64,000 bases of DNA. Origin: Argyresthia goedartella. Taxonomy: Eukaryota > Arthropoda > Insecta > Lepidoptera > Argyresthiidae. The notes under the pieces are model-generated. The model was not told the origin of the DNA. It searched no databases and saw nothing but the letters and a program-made list of their open reading frames with translations. The position numbers and the translations under genes were made by a program. The DNA lies in contig OX463835.1 in assembly GCA_949825045.1 (NCBI GenBank), positions 21,407,201 through 21,471,200 on the forward strand, in the 5' to 3' direction. Below, one piece after another: positions 1 to 10,486 of the stretch. Each line of letters opens with the position of its first letter. Within the stretch, counting starts at the first letter, position 1.

Positions 1-163
1 TAAACATTTACGTTTCAAGATTACATGCATTTTATCTCATATTCATACATTGGATTACATATTTTTATTACATTGATGATTAATACATTAAAAATCCATG
101 ATTATATTTGTGTATAACTAAATCAATAATAGCAGGACTCAATTCATACATCCCGGTATAAGT

Positions 164-655
164 AAATCAAAACATTGTTGCATAATGACCCCAAGGTAAA
201 GTCGAATAGCTACCTTCTAATATTTGCCTTTTATCATCGCTTGCATTTAGTACAATTTTATTTACTTTCTGAGTATACACTTTATGGTTTTTAGATCTGA
301 TTAGGTACATAGTATCTCGGAAACTCTCATCATGCATTAAAGCATTCTTATACATATCCAAACTCAATTTATTAACAATACATTTTTTCACACCTTTTGC
401 TTTCTTAATTAAAGACGTATTTGAATTTATACAATACAACTTAGCCCTCAAACCTACAAATTCAGAAATCACATTGCCTCCCATTTCATCCTTAATTTAC
501 TCTTGGTATATTATAAACATTGTCGAGCTCAAAATTACTCGTATCAAAATACTGAATATGTTCTTTTAGGTCATGGTAAAAATCTTCAGTATGTAGCAAG
601 TAGAGAAGACTATCAGTATCAGTATAGCAGAGCTCAATATTTATACCTACAGCAC
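164..655 (-). pseudogene. C-terminal fragment of a family-B DNA polymerase (Polinton/Maverick-like or related element)
   Basis: Read on the minus strand, about 604-630 encodes YTDTDSLLY, the motif C (YxDTDS) of family-B DNA polymerases, which holds two catalytic aspartates. The frame continues to about position 500, then shifts by a small indel near 490-500. It resumes as the 105-residue frame at 484-167, which contains FVGLRAKLYC and ends in TLPWGHY, a C-terminus I associate with polymerases of insect Polinton-like and virus-like elements. No exonuclease domain or motifs A and B are seen upstream, so this is only the last quarter of the gene. The frameshift makes it non-functional. The polymerase assignment is firm; the exact element type is inference. 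Confidence 0.72.
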
Positions 656-874
656 AGTCTACGGCAGTCTGTCCGGTCTGTTAGAACCGATACCGCTCAA
701 CCTTAACTACGTAATACCTTGACCATTAGAGAAGCAATCAAGAGTTTGCATCATTTAAATTTTCCTTTATTTATTCAAGGTATATTTTATTAACTACATC
801 AAAGTAGGTTTTTTACTGACATTACTCATTAAAGCTAACTACTAGAAATGAAACATAAATATGATTTCTTTGAA

Positions 875-1358
875 TTATAAAAATGTATTGTCTAAACACC
901 ATTTTTTTAAACAAGTTACATTTTTGAGAGCGCATATAGTTGGATGAGAAGTACAACTATATATACAATTACATAATTTATATTTTTCATACAAACTTAA
1001 TAAATTAGGACAATGCACATCTTCTAAATTCTTAACATCATTACGACCTAGTATAGCATTAATCCAAGTTACTTTTTCAGAACCCTTACAATAAATATCT
1101 TTGTCACAGGATAAGAATTTTCTTATATCTACTATACATTGTTCATAAGTAATATAACCATCATTCCATAGTATTCTTCTATTTTTTTCAATCCATTTCA
1201 CTTGTTTTTTTCCATAGCACTTAGATTATAAAACGGAAAGGAGGTTTAACTAAATATACTTGAAGTTGATCGTTGTTAACAATTGCAAGTTCTTTAAGAA
1301 TAAATTTATTTTCATCAGTCTTATAACCTTGAACATCCACTATAGCTATTGATATCAT
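875..1358 (-). pseudogene. Broken gene of a multicopy insect element protein, possibly nuclease-like
   Basis: A reading frame starts with ATG at 1358 (MISIAIVDVQGY) and continues with KELAIVNNDQ. It loses one base in the run of T/C near 1237 and another in the A-run near 1207. The rest is the 108-residue frame down to 875, with CKGSEKVTWI, CPNLLSLYEK and a terminal CALKNV. I recognise this arrangement from multicopy insect proteins that often sit beside family-B polymerases. The early aspartate in IVDVQGY is compatible with a DEDD exonuclease or RNase H-like fold, but that is speculative. It lies just upstream of the polymerase fragment on the same strand, which suggests both come from one decayed DNA element. 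Confidence 0.5.
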
Positions 1359-1359
1359 T

Positions 1360-1842
1360 TTAAAAGTTCCTATGTAAGTTTTTTACTATATTACTCAGAG
1401 GCTTGTACTCGATCAGACGATCGTTTATTATTATCGGGCGAATGCCCTTAAATTGCTCCTTTGCTTCCGACACCAGTTGGACGACCGTTTGCCATAAGAC
1501 ACTATCAGAGTCAACTCCAGTTTTTATATTTACTAAAGAAAACTTACAGCGGTCGCGATCTGAGATTTGTTGCGACTCGATTTCTCGAGATTTGTAAACT
1601 CGAAGTTCGACGTAATATTCACCGTGACGCATGGGATCCGACTGATAAGTGTTACCGCCTGCAATGCGTCGACTGAAGAAGTTTTTCAATGCGGAAGCGC
1701 GAATAGGTTCAAGTTCCTCCTGTAAATAGCCAGAAAAAAAAAACTTATCAGCATCTATTATTGATAGCACAATGCTTGCAATTACGATGTTTGCATTACA
1801 AAAACATGTATGGCTTGTCTTTCTGCTGGATATTTTAGACAC
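1360..1842 (-). CDS. Unrecognised 160-residue reading frame next to the polymerase remnant
   Basis: This open frame ends one base before the ATG of the neighbouring broken gene at 1358 and runs in the same direction. That close spacing is the main reason to list it. The protein has a hydrophobic stretch near residues 18-32 (IVIASIVLSIIDAD) and a charged C-terminal half with many R, K and E residues. I recognise no domain. It could be a third gene of the same DNA element, or chance open sequence, since the window holds other non-coding frames nearly as long. Confidence 0.22.
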   Translation of the reverse strand: MSKISSRKTSHTCFCNANIVIASIVLSIIDADKFFFSGYLQEELEPIRASALKNFFSRRIAGGNTYQSDPMRHGEYYVELRVYKSREIESQQISDRDRCKFSLVNIKTGVDSDSVLWQTVVQLVSEAKEQFKGIRPIIINDRLIEYKPLSNIVKNLHRNF

Positions 1843-2246
1843 TTTAGGGACAGCGTTTCAAACTTTCTATATGTAATCAATTTTATTGAGAGCAACGTTA
1901 TATTTTTACATGCCCGTACAGTTTGTCTACAGTTAAACATGCCATCCGAAACACCGAAGCGTCCGTAGATGTAAATACCGAAGATAAATTATAAATGGAT
2001 CTATCGGTAAATGGTCGACACCTAGAATCGAATATAAACCTCCTGCTTGAGACTCGAGTATCGAACAGCCTAGACCACAGTCGCTCATTATGGTAAACCT
2101 AACAAATTCTTGCCTATCTAGATAATAGACCTTTTATAGATATATGTAAGCTGTAACAAAAGTATACGTTAAGGATGAATACACTTTTCAAAATAACTAG
2201 TTGTAGTTAGGTTTAACTTTTATAGAAATGGATAATATGAACTTAC

Positions 2247-2478
2247 CTCAGATTCTGAAACCAGACATTGCTGTTTTCTCTTCTTGGCAGACTGAGAGGC
2301 AGGCAGGACGATGTCTTCCTCCTCCTCCAACTCGATAGAAGCGGAAGTTTTATTCGATTTTGCCGGGGCTTTCTTCGCAGGAGCTTTTTTTACCGTTTTT
2401 TTCACAGAAAACTGGTGATAGCAGTAGGGGTGTCAGAGCTCCCTCATCATGGTCAAAGTCAAATGGATTATTTTGCCT
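2247..2478 (-). CDS. Candidate internal exon with a lysine/alanine-rich, nuclear-protein-like tail
   Basis: On the minus strand a strong acceptor (TTAATTTTGTTTTCAG, just above 2478) is followed by frame QNNPFDFDHDEGALT. The segment ends in CTGAG, then GTAAGT, at 2247/2246, a consensus donor. The second half reads VKKTVKKAPAKKAPAK, then an acidic run (LEEEEDIV), then SAKKRKQQ. The two halves are in different frames. The shift falls near the TTTT/A7 tract at 2396-2406, or a second acceptor (CACCAG) inside the exon is used. Basic and acidic tails like this occur in chromatin proteins such as the C-terminus of topoisomerase II, but nothing here identifies the gene. It may be a real host exon with a frameshift, or a gene fragment. 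Confidence 0.4.
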
Positions 2479-2479
2479 G

Positions 2480-3320
2480 AAAACAAAATTAAATATCATA
2501 ATGTTAAATTCAACTAGCGGCTCGAACTCTAACAGAAAATAGTGACCTCGGTTTGACTGTAGTGATGACAATCAGTTCTAATGTATATTGAATACATCCC
2601 GATGTAAGCGGTAATGCCAGCATCCTGTCATTGGAATATTTCAGTCAAGCAAGGATGAAATTATCAGCTACTTAATAAATCTGTAACTCCTAGCATAATG
2701 ACGCGGGGCGAGTCGCGTACGGGATGGCTTGGTGGTGGCTAAATAGCAGGGCGCAAAAAACTTGTTTTGACTTGTCGGCGGGGATAGGCTTATAGCTGTA
2801 GCATGGTTAAGATTGCTCTTACGAACACATTGCGGTCGCTGGTAGCTACAGCTAGTTGATAATAAAAAGAGATAACTAAATATGTAATGAGTGCTAGATA
2901 CTTACATTCTTGAATTAACTGCGCTATGTTCTCTTCTTACAGACCACTTGAACACTGACTGACTGAAAGTGTATCAATAGATGCGTTTCGAGCGTGGGCA
3001 GAATAATAAAAAGTAAATTGTGCTCCGAAAATCGGAATATATGGTCGCCAATTCGAAAGGCGTGATCTTAAGCATAGTTTTTGGCAAAGTATAATCGTTT
3101 TTTTAATTTTTACCTCAATCGTGTATGCAATTATAGTTCCTATGATAGGTAAACCTTTAGATCATTTTTAATAATAACAACATCATGCGCGAATCTCACA
3201 CACAACACATCCTAAGTTTAATTAGATATGCTGATTGAGCGTGTTATAAATGGACACTGCTGGAATATGATATGAAATTCTAAAAAGGACCTGCAATGTA
3301 CTTGCCAAATACTTATGACC
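2480..3320. other. Stretch with no recognised gene
   Basis: No coding frame or family-level repeat was recognised. A GC-richer patch around 2700-2790 has no identifiable feature. Confidence 0.4.
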
Positions 3321-3325
3321 ACAAA

Positions 3326-3790
3326 AAAGTCAGGCAATGGGCTAGCCCCCTGTCATACTAAGAGTGTTGGATTTGATGGTAAGACATATAGGAGAGAGCT
3401 CCGTGTTCTAGTGGGATTCATGCTTGCCTCTCACGCAGGAGGTGCAGTTTCGAATCCCGGTGCTGACCGTGTACCAATGAGATAATAATTTATCTTAAGT
3501 ACGTTATACGGATACTCTAACGGTGATGGAAAAAAAACATCGTGATAAAATCTTCATTACTTCATAGCTGTGGCGATGGGTTAGTCCCCTGTCACGCAAA
3601 ATGGAGTATTGAAACACTGGCTGAAAGTGTGCACATTTGTGCCTCTGTATGTATGTATGGACGTATAGAAAAAGGTGTTTCGAATATGTTACGTTATTTT
3701 GGTGAAGCTCCAGGTTTGTGAAAAATGTAGCAGCTATGGTAATGGACTAACCCCTTGTCATACAAATTGAGTACAAATTAGCAGCTTACA
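3326..3790 (+). repeat. Three dispersed copies of a short moth-type repeat unit
   Basis: Three related segments, starting near 3332, 3571 and 3734, share the pattern GGYRATGGRYTARYCCCYTGTCA. They sit 160-240 bp apart with unrelated sequence, including a SINE, between the first two. I have the impression that this unit is common in noctuid moth genomes, but the family was not checked. Confidence 0.5.
3390..3505 (+). mobile_element. tRNA-derived SINE
   Basis: A tRNA-like head ends in GTTTCGAATCCCGG (about 3448-3461), which matches the pol III B box. It is followed by GACCGTGTACCAATGAGATA and AATTTATCTTAA. The same tail recurs at 55815-55860. The box A half is weak. Ends were estimated by eye. 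Confidence 0.55.
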
Positions 3791-3934
3791 TGCAAACCTA
3801 TGCATATGTAGAGCGTTCGTGGTGCAACGTTAAGGCTCTAAAAACCATTAGTGACCATCAGTGATTGTCGAGTATTTTGTTAAACTATAGTGGTGTTAAA
3901 ATTATAGACAAAAATTCACCATATTAATATGAGA

Positions 3935-4300
3935 ACAATTTAAATGACCACCAAAATAATTGTTTCCTACCCAAAATGGGTAAATGCTACCCAAAATGGG
4001 TAAATGATCACCAAAAGTTGCAGAAAATATCAGGGCAAAATACTGCGGTAGCTTACGTGAAGGGTAAAGGGGGTGAGCGAAGCGATGCCCCTTTATTCTT
4101 CGTGTTAGGTTGAACATGTAAGAACAACAAAAAGTATTTATAACCATAAACTTAAGTACATAAAACATAAAAAGAAGTTTGGTGATCATTTATCCAAACA
4201 CAATTTGGTGATCGTTTACTAATTCTGGCGGTTGTTTCGTATTTATTGGTAGCAAAATAGGTGCGTTTTTGGTGATCGTTTAAACATAAGCCTATTAATA
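3935..4300 (-). repeat. Interspersed repeat with multiple GGTGATCATTTA units
   Basis: The segment holds repeated TAAATGATCACCAAA-type units and their reverse complements, and a tandem pair of ACCCAAAATGGGTAAATG (about 3970-4005). The core at 4020-4150 contains AAAGGGGGTGAGCGAAGCGA and GTGTTAGGTTGAACA. It is homologous, in the opposite orientation, to 19190-19430. It has no coding potential. It is probably a non-autonomous DNA element, but no ends were defined. Confidence 0.55.
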
Positions 4301-4403
4301 ATGACCACACTAGCGAAAGGTTACCGACGCCTGTCAGTAAGTCTGTTGCAATCTTGAGGTACCATATCCTTAGCTTCCTTGCAGTAGCAGTCCTAAAGAC
4401 GTT

Positions 4404-5137
4404 TATACTCGGCGCCACGACTAAAGAGCTTTGTCCTTGAATGCGCAGTAGTCACTTTTCACAAGTGTTTGGCGCGGGGAAGTGAGGAGCGACGGGGGCG
4501 GTAGTCAGCGCCGGCACCTGATTCGTTGATCAGTCGCTTCCCGATGCCCGCACCGAAAGCACGTCTCGAAGCTTCTTGAGTACAGTCGCATACAATATTA
4601 CCCAACGTTATCTTTCGCCCCGGTCGAAAATGCCGAAAAATAAAGTACTGACTAGGCAAGCTAGAAAAATGGTTTACGATGTGAACTGTTATATCAAAAA
4701 AGAGTCTGATGAAATACTGATGAAGAAGTCTGATGAAAAACTTAATTGTGGTTTAATTGTTACAAATTATTAGTCAGCGGGAAGAAAAGAGTGTGCAGGA
4801 CTATTACTACAAGTATCTATATTCACTAGGCCCTAGTGACTAGGGGCATTCTATGCTAGGGGGTTATTTATATATAGGTTTCAACCTTGACGTTAACAAA
4901 TGTTGTCAATAGAGAGTACCTATAGTTTATTTGACACAAAGTCCATTATTTACATCGGCTAATATCCCAATCAACAAAATATCAAACAGAGAAAAAATAG
5001 AAGTGAAGAAAGTCCTGAACACTCATTCCTTCACACTAACCCTAAAAACGCACTTCGGAATTATGCCGCGACTGTACACATGCGCAGTAATCCCCGCCAG
5101 TTTCTCCGAGAGCTCTTTATTCGTGGCGCCGAGTGTA
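4404..5137 (+). mobile_element. 734-bp non-autonomous DNA transposon, copy 1
   Basis: The ends are inverted repeats: YACTCGGCGCCACGA followed by MTAAAGAGCT at the left, and its complement at the right. A TA dinucleotide flanks each end, the target duplication of Tc1/mariner/IS630-type transposons. A second copy of exactly the same length lies in the opposite orientation at 62623-63356; paired reading frames are identical and no indel was noticed. Inside is the start of a transposase-like frame, so this is probably a deletion derivative of an autonomous element. Confidence 0.85.
4630..4773 (+). pseudogene. Truncated transposase N-terminus (copy 1)
   Basis: The frame reads MPKNKVLTRQARKMVYDVNC, then a lysine/glutamate-rich stretch, and stops after 47 residues. 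Such an N-terminus (basic start, ARKxVYxV helix) resembles the helix-turn-helix start of IS630/Tc1-like DDE transposases in insects. The catalytic DDE domain is absent. The same frame occurs unchanged in the copy at 62987-63130. A longer frame from 4576 exists, but the methionine at 4630 begins the recognisable part. The function call is inference. Confidence 0.45.
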
Positions 5138-5441
5138 CAAGTGTTTGTATGGTCTCAATTGTATGTTGAAATTATTTAGAATATGTATAAATATGTTAAT
5201 TTAGAGTCGACCATTACAGATTTTTTCACTGTCGAACAGCCTATTTGACTAAACTACTGTTTAAGTTATTTCTTTCCCTAGCATGTGATTTTGTATGCCT
5301 AACGGCTGGACGTAAGATCAATAACTTATTATGTAACATCTAAGCTTAACTACGTTCCACAATAAACGATCTGAAACCATCTGCCCAAAACCGTCCTGCA
5401 CAAGCGTCAGTCAGCGCCAAGGGAGGAACGACAATACTCCA

Positions 5442-6452
5442 GTGGGCAGCAAGCAGAGGCCTGGTGTGATTAAGCCTGGTAAGAATGTGGCCGATTCCAA
5501 GTTGGGTTCATCGATCAAGGTTGGGCAGAGTAAAGAACAGGCTGTAGATGTTGTCGAATCTTGTGAGAACATCGCCGATGTTGTGCTGCGTTCTCCTATT
5601 CATAACTCGCCGGATATGATCTCATTGGAGAAATTTGAAGTATTAATAGATCGTAAATTAAACCAGATGAGATCTTCCCTTACCGATACCCTCAAAACGG
5701 AGATTTCCACGTCAACGAGCTCATTATCAGCCGACATCCAACTGCTGCTCACTAATATGTCAGTTCTTAAGGACCGAGTAACTGTAATTGAGAGCGAGAA
5801 TGCAGTCCTGAGAGATGAACTGGCAGAATTAAAAGATCGGTTGAAATCCTCGCAAGTGGCCGAGCTGCAAGAGTCGGTCAATAAGCTGAGGGCAGCGGCG
5901 AGACAACGTGACCAAGCATCGCTACTGAACGACGTCGAGCTCACCTGCATACCGGAGTACGAGGGAGAATCAGTTCTGCACATCGTGACCGCCGCGGCAC
6001 AGAAACTCGGCGTGACACTGGACGAGCGAGAGGTGGTCAGCGCGACGCGTGTCGGCGTACCGCGGGGCGAGGGTGCCCCACCTGTAGCAGTGGCGGAGGC
6101 AAGCGGCTTACCCCGCAAGCACCGGCCGCGGCCCATCGTCGTGCGGCTGGCTCGGCGATCCGTCCGCGAAGAGCTGCTGAAGGGCGCAAAGGTGCGGCGC
6201 GGAACCACCACCGAGGGACTCGGCCTCCCACCCCATACACCTCAGAAGTTGCATGTCAATGAACGACTGACTAAAGAAAACCGAGTGCTATTTGCCAAAG
6301 CTCGCGAAGTAGGAAAGCAGTGGCAGTTTATCTGGACCAGGGATGGTCTTGTCCAAGCCAGGCTAACTAAAACCTCTAAGATCTGCTATATCCGATGCGA
6401 AGCTGATCTTGACCGTGTTTTTGGCAATTACTCAAGTCCTATCAACGCCTAA
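5442..6452 (+). CDS. Non-LTR retrotransposon ORF1 protein (coiled coil plus FP-like domain)
   Basis: This intact frame of 336 residues is the likely RNA-binding chaperone that packages the element RNA. Residues about 60-150 have a heptad-like pattern ending in LAELKDRLKSSQVAELQESV, a probable coiled coil. The following part (VELTCIPEY, TAAAQKLGVTL, ATRVG, RPIVVRLARRSVREELLKGA) and the end (HVNERLTKENRVLFAKAR, WTRDGLVQAR) match the layout of lepidopteran ORF1 proteins related to the baculovirus FP domain. The first listed codon is not ATG-certain; the N-terminus lies close to 5442. ORF2 begins about 350 bp downstream in another frame. Confidence 0.8.
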   Translation: MGSKQRPGVIKPGKNVADSKLGSSIKVGQSKEQAVDVVESCENIADVVLRSPIHNSPDMISLEKFEVLIDRKLNQMRSSLTDTLKTEISTSTSSLSADIQLLLTNMSVLKDRVTVIESENAVLRDELAELKDRLKSSQVAELQESVNKLRAAARQRDQASLLNDVELTCIPEYEGESVLHIVTAAAQKLGVTLDEREVVSATRVGVPRGEGAPPVAVAEASGLPRKHRPRPIVVRLARRSVREELLKGAKVRRGTTTEGLGLPPHTPQKLHVNERLTKENRVLFAKAREVGKQWQFIWTRDGLVQARLTKTSKICYIRCEADLDRVFGNYSSPINA

Positions 6453-6799
6453 TGAGCAAGTAATATTGCGATACTTACATCCTTGCTCACTTTGTTTTAT
6501 TATAATTTGCACTCATATCATTGTATCCACTGTCTTCTTATGTGTTTTTATAGTATGTCATTTTGTAAACACTCACGGATTCGATTCACCCTCAAGTTAT
6601 ATAATTTTTTACACGAATATGTCTATTTGGTTTGCCATCACCGTATTTTACTTATTTCGAGCCGTAGACGTACTGCTGTGTGTATACGCGGCGGCGAATG
6701 AGGTGATTACTCGCATGAAACTAGTTTCTGGGAGCGAACCGATACACTTCATTCACTATTCTCGCCGCATTCCTTTGCTTACGCACTACCGTTTTACTT

Positions 6800-9718
6800 T
6801 TGTACGTATTATATCCTTTCTTCCGACGACTTATACCGACTCACATTATATCCATACTGCTATTTACAACAGAGCTTAGCAATAAACTAATTAAAATTTC
6901 ACTCTGGAACGCGGGCTCGCTGAATACTGGGCATGATGAGTTCACGGTAGCTATGTTGCAAAGATCGCCCGATATTGTAGCTATTAACGAAACTTGGCTC
7001 AGGGACGGGGAGGTGGGGCGCGCGCCGACAGTGCCCGGATACAGACTGCGCCATGTAGCTCGCTCAATGGAGGTTAGACGCGCGCGAAGTGGAGGTATTG
7101 CTTTTTACATTAAGTTAGGTATGAAAGCAAAAATCTACCCTCATCCGCTATCTGAGTTCAAAGTCGAGCAAATGTGGCTTTCTTTGAATATTAAATCAAT
7201 AAAAATCATAGTCGGAACTGCCTATCGTCCTCAGTGGATGGCTGTGGATGACTTTTTGGATGCACTGACTGACTCAATATCTACGTTTTCAAAGTTCGAC
7301 CGCATTGTATTAACTGGTGACTTTAATATTGATTTGCATGGTCCGGGGAATGCTATGACACATAAGTTGCAGCAATTCCTTGACTATACTAAGTTAACAA
7401 ATTATGTAGCCGAGCCAACACATTTCACCGATACCAGCGCAACGCTTATAGACCTTTTCTGCACTAATGCCGGTGTAACTCAAGTCTGTGTGGATCATAT
7501 TCCTGACCTCGGTGCACACGCGTTTGTAACTGTTACAATAAAGGTTAAAAGGGAGAAATATATACCACGTAAAGTTCTGTACAGGCCGATCAAAAATATA
7601 AACCTGCAGTCGTTTGACATTGACCTGCATAAAATTAACTGGGATTCTGCTCTGGAGCACGAAAACGTTGATGACATACTTAGAGCGTTCGAAGTAACAG
7701 TCCTGGAATTATTTGATAAACATGCACCCATAAAAATTACCACCATTAAAGAGAAAACTATGCCTTGGCTGACAAGTAATTTACGGCACATAATGCACCT
7801 CCGGGATAATGCTCACAAGACCTACAAAGTGTCAAAATTGCCTGCTCATCGCCAAGAGTACAAATCTTTGAAGCATTTTGCGAATGCCAGTTTGTACGCA
7901 GAAAAAAAAGCTTATTTTGAACACCACATAAACAAAAACATAAATAAACCTAAACTGTTGTGGAAAAATCTAAGAGAAACTGCAATACATAACGTTAAGA
8001 AATCCATAGATATCCCTGATAACTTCGCTAAATCCGATGAAATGAATGCACACTTTATTAATGTTCCTGGGGACAACTCTGTTACAATATCGGATCTTTC
8101 TTTCTTCGAATTTCATAGACATAGTCCGGCTGTTTTCCAGCTTCGTTCTATTAGCGAGTACGACATCGGAAAGATCATTTGTGGAATGGGATCTGACTCC
8201 TGTGGATCGGATAACATTACCATGAGCATGATAACTCTGACGCTACCACACACTCTTAAAATAATCACTGAAATAATTAACAGATCGATTTCTACCAGCA
8301 CCTTTCCGACCCCTTGGAAAAATGCCATTATACGACCTTTTCCAAAAACTAGTGATCCTCAAACCATATCGGATTTACGTCCAATTAGCATACTTCCCTT
8401 TTGTCTAAGATTTTGGAGAAAGTCGTTTACAAGCAGGTCGTCTTGTATGCTGAAAAAATATCTATTCTGCCCAAATTTCAATCAGGATTTAGAAAGAAAA
8501 GGAGCACAACATCAGCCCTTCTTGATGTTGTTGACAACATACTCGCGGCGCAGGACTCCGGAAATGGAACAATCCTTACACTCCTGGATTATTCTAGAGC
8601 CTTCGACTCGATCAATGTTAGTCTGTTGCTGTCCAAGCTGAGCTACTACGGCTTTGATGTTGCCGCGGTGCGATGGTTTCAAACCTATCTTAGGGCTCGT
8701 AGTCAGCAGGTGGTACTAAGGAAGGCCGATGGTAGCTGCGATCAATCACAAACTGTTAGTACCGACAGGGGTGTCCCCCAAGGTTCAATCTTAGGGCCAC
8801 TATTATTTATCATCTACAGCGCCGATGTCACAAAGTGCATTAATCATTGTCATTACCACATTTATGCAGATGACCTGCAGATTTATACTAGTCTAAATAA
8901 AAACAACTTTCTCGACTGCGTTAGACGTATTAACGATGACTTAGATAGAGTGAACAACTGGTCTACGAGGAACGCCTTGGTCTTAAATCCTATTAAGTCC
9001 AAATACATGATATTAGGGTCAAAAAATCAGATAGAGACATTTACTAACCTAAATCCACAAGTAACTATTGCAGGTGTCCCTATTGAACGTGTATGTGAGG
9101 CCCGAAATCTTGGTATTATCATGGATAACCAATTACGTTTCGAGAAGCATGTTCTTGACGTAGTCAAAAACTTTCTATAGACTAAATATATTTTATAGGA
9201 TCCGAAATTATCTGAGCGAACAAATGCGCATACTACTGTGTGAGTCATTGGTTCTCTCAAAATTAAATTATGGCATTACAGTATACGGGCCCTGTTTGCT
9301 CAAACGCACTCACCGGTTGCTGCAAAGAGTTCAGAACGCATGCGCCAGGTTCTGCTTTACCATCCCTTCTCGTAGTCACATTGCTCCTTACCTGAACAAG
9401 GCCAACATGCTCAATATCAATGGTAGGCTGCAACTACATCTTGCCTCCCTCTTATTTGGTGTGATAAGGCAACAAACACCAGAGTATTTATTTGAAAAGC
9501 TTAAATGGCGGGTATCTCGTCACTACATCAACAGGACTACAAGCAGCATTTTAACAATCCCTCGACATCGATCAGCTGCTTTTCGGGGCAGTTTCAGGTA
9601 TCTGGCGACGAAGTGTTGGAACAACCTGCCACCACCAATCCGAGTTCACAATTCTATTGCCAGTTTCAAACTTGCATGTAGAAAACACCTTCTGCACCTG
9701 CAGAAGTCAGATGCCTGA
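6800..9718 (+). pseudogene. Non-LTR ORF2: APE-type endonuclease and reverse transcriptase, two frameshifts
   Basis: The endonuclease is seen from about 6890: WNAGSL, then INETWL, LTGDFNIDL and DLFCTN. The last motif, usually SDH, reads GAH, which may weaken the enzyme. The reverse transcriptase has LLDYSRAFDSI (motif A), GVPQGSILGPLLF (motif B) and intact YADD (motif C, about 8866-8877). The frame breaks at a T-run near 8397-8403, where one T appears lost, and again near 9169, then continues to the stop at 9718. Both changes are single bases in or beside homopolymers, so an otherwise complete copy was lost recently, or these are assembly errors. No ATG precedes the endonuclease start; the first in-frame ATG is 6953. 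Confidence 0.82.
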
Positions 9719-10445
9719 TTCTGCCCCAGTGAATCCCCGCGTTTGCTAGTTATATTATCTTAAAGCTAAGTCTTTTTAATGTACGTATGTGAATCGGTTA
9801 AGTCACTGAACAATCTATAGTATACAATATTTAATATCCCTTATATGTACTCTCAACTATTTATGCAATTAGTGTTTTTTAATGTATTATTTATTAATTA
9901 TAATTATATTTCTGATGTCAATTCGTCTCCTACTTAGCTTATCCATCCACTAAATTTTCCTAATTTTTTCCTATAGTTTATTTATTTTCATAACAATTAT
10001 ATATGCAGTTTTAATAAAAAGTAGTTTATTAACACCCACCCTTTATCTTCTCCTCCTTGATAAGGTGCCGACAGAATACCAGCGTTGCAGGACCTCTTGC
10101 AGGTTCTGTGGCACATGCTGAGTCGGAACCTATTCGCCGCCTAGGCACACACTTCACGACGTTACTGTCTACTCGTCGCTACAAAATTGTATTTTGCTTT
10201 TATTTATTTCTTGTTGTCTTGTGTATGTACTATACATATAAGTTACTGTGTGGTATGTACTATTACTTTTGTGACGCGTGTGTATATTATTGTCTGCGAT
10301 ATTGGTTGTTATTACTTTCTCCTTCAATTGTATGTTTCACTTTTTTTCTTGTCCTCTCATAATTATCGTGTATTTTATGTTGTGTGTGTTATGGCGTAGT
10401 CCGAATAAATTGATATATTCTTTCAAATCTGATACTGAATCTGAA
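9719..10445 (+). other. Probable 3' untranslated region of the non-LTR element
   Basis: AT-rich non-coding sequence follows the ORF2 stop. From 10057 a less AT-rich part is present. The short frames here look like chance. The stretch closes with the CTGAAT-type repeats. Confidence 0.5.
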
Positions 10446-10486
10446 TCGGAACACGCTGAACATCAAATTTTTAAATAGAATAAGAG

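Larger units (their letters stand above)
5380..10445 (+). mobile_element. Nearly complete jockey/CR1-type non-LTR retrotransposon
   Basis: ORF1 (5442-6452), ORF2 (about 6800-9718) and a 3' region lie in order on the plus strand. The 3' region ends near a short repeated tract, CTGATACTGAATCTGAATC (about 10428-10446), typical of the microsatellite-like tails of this group. Only two one-base frameshifts were found. The 5' boundary is estimated; the 3' boundary depends on whether 10057-10445 belongs to the element. The YADDLQIY reverse transcriptase and FP-like ORF1 point to the jockey superfamily; the clade is not resolved. Confidence 0.8.

Noticed and set aside
503..706. Plus-strand 67-residue frame rich in Q and Y
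   Set aside because: It is the antisense of the polymerase YTDTDS region.
6409..6879. 156-residue hydrophobic frame between ORF1 and ORF2
   Set aside because: It overlaps both element ORFs, has no motif, and its hydrophobicity follows from T-rich sequence.
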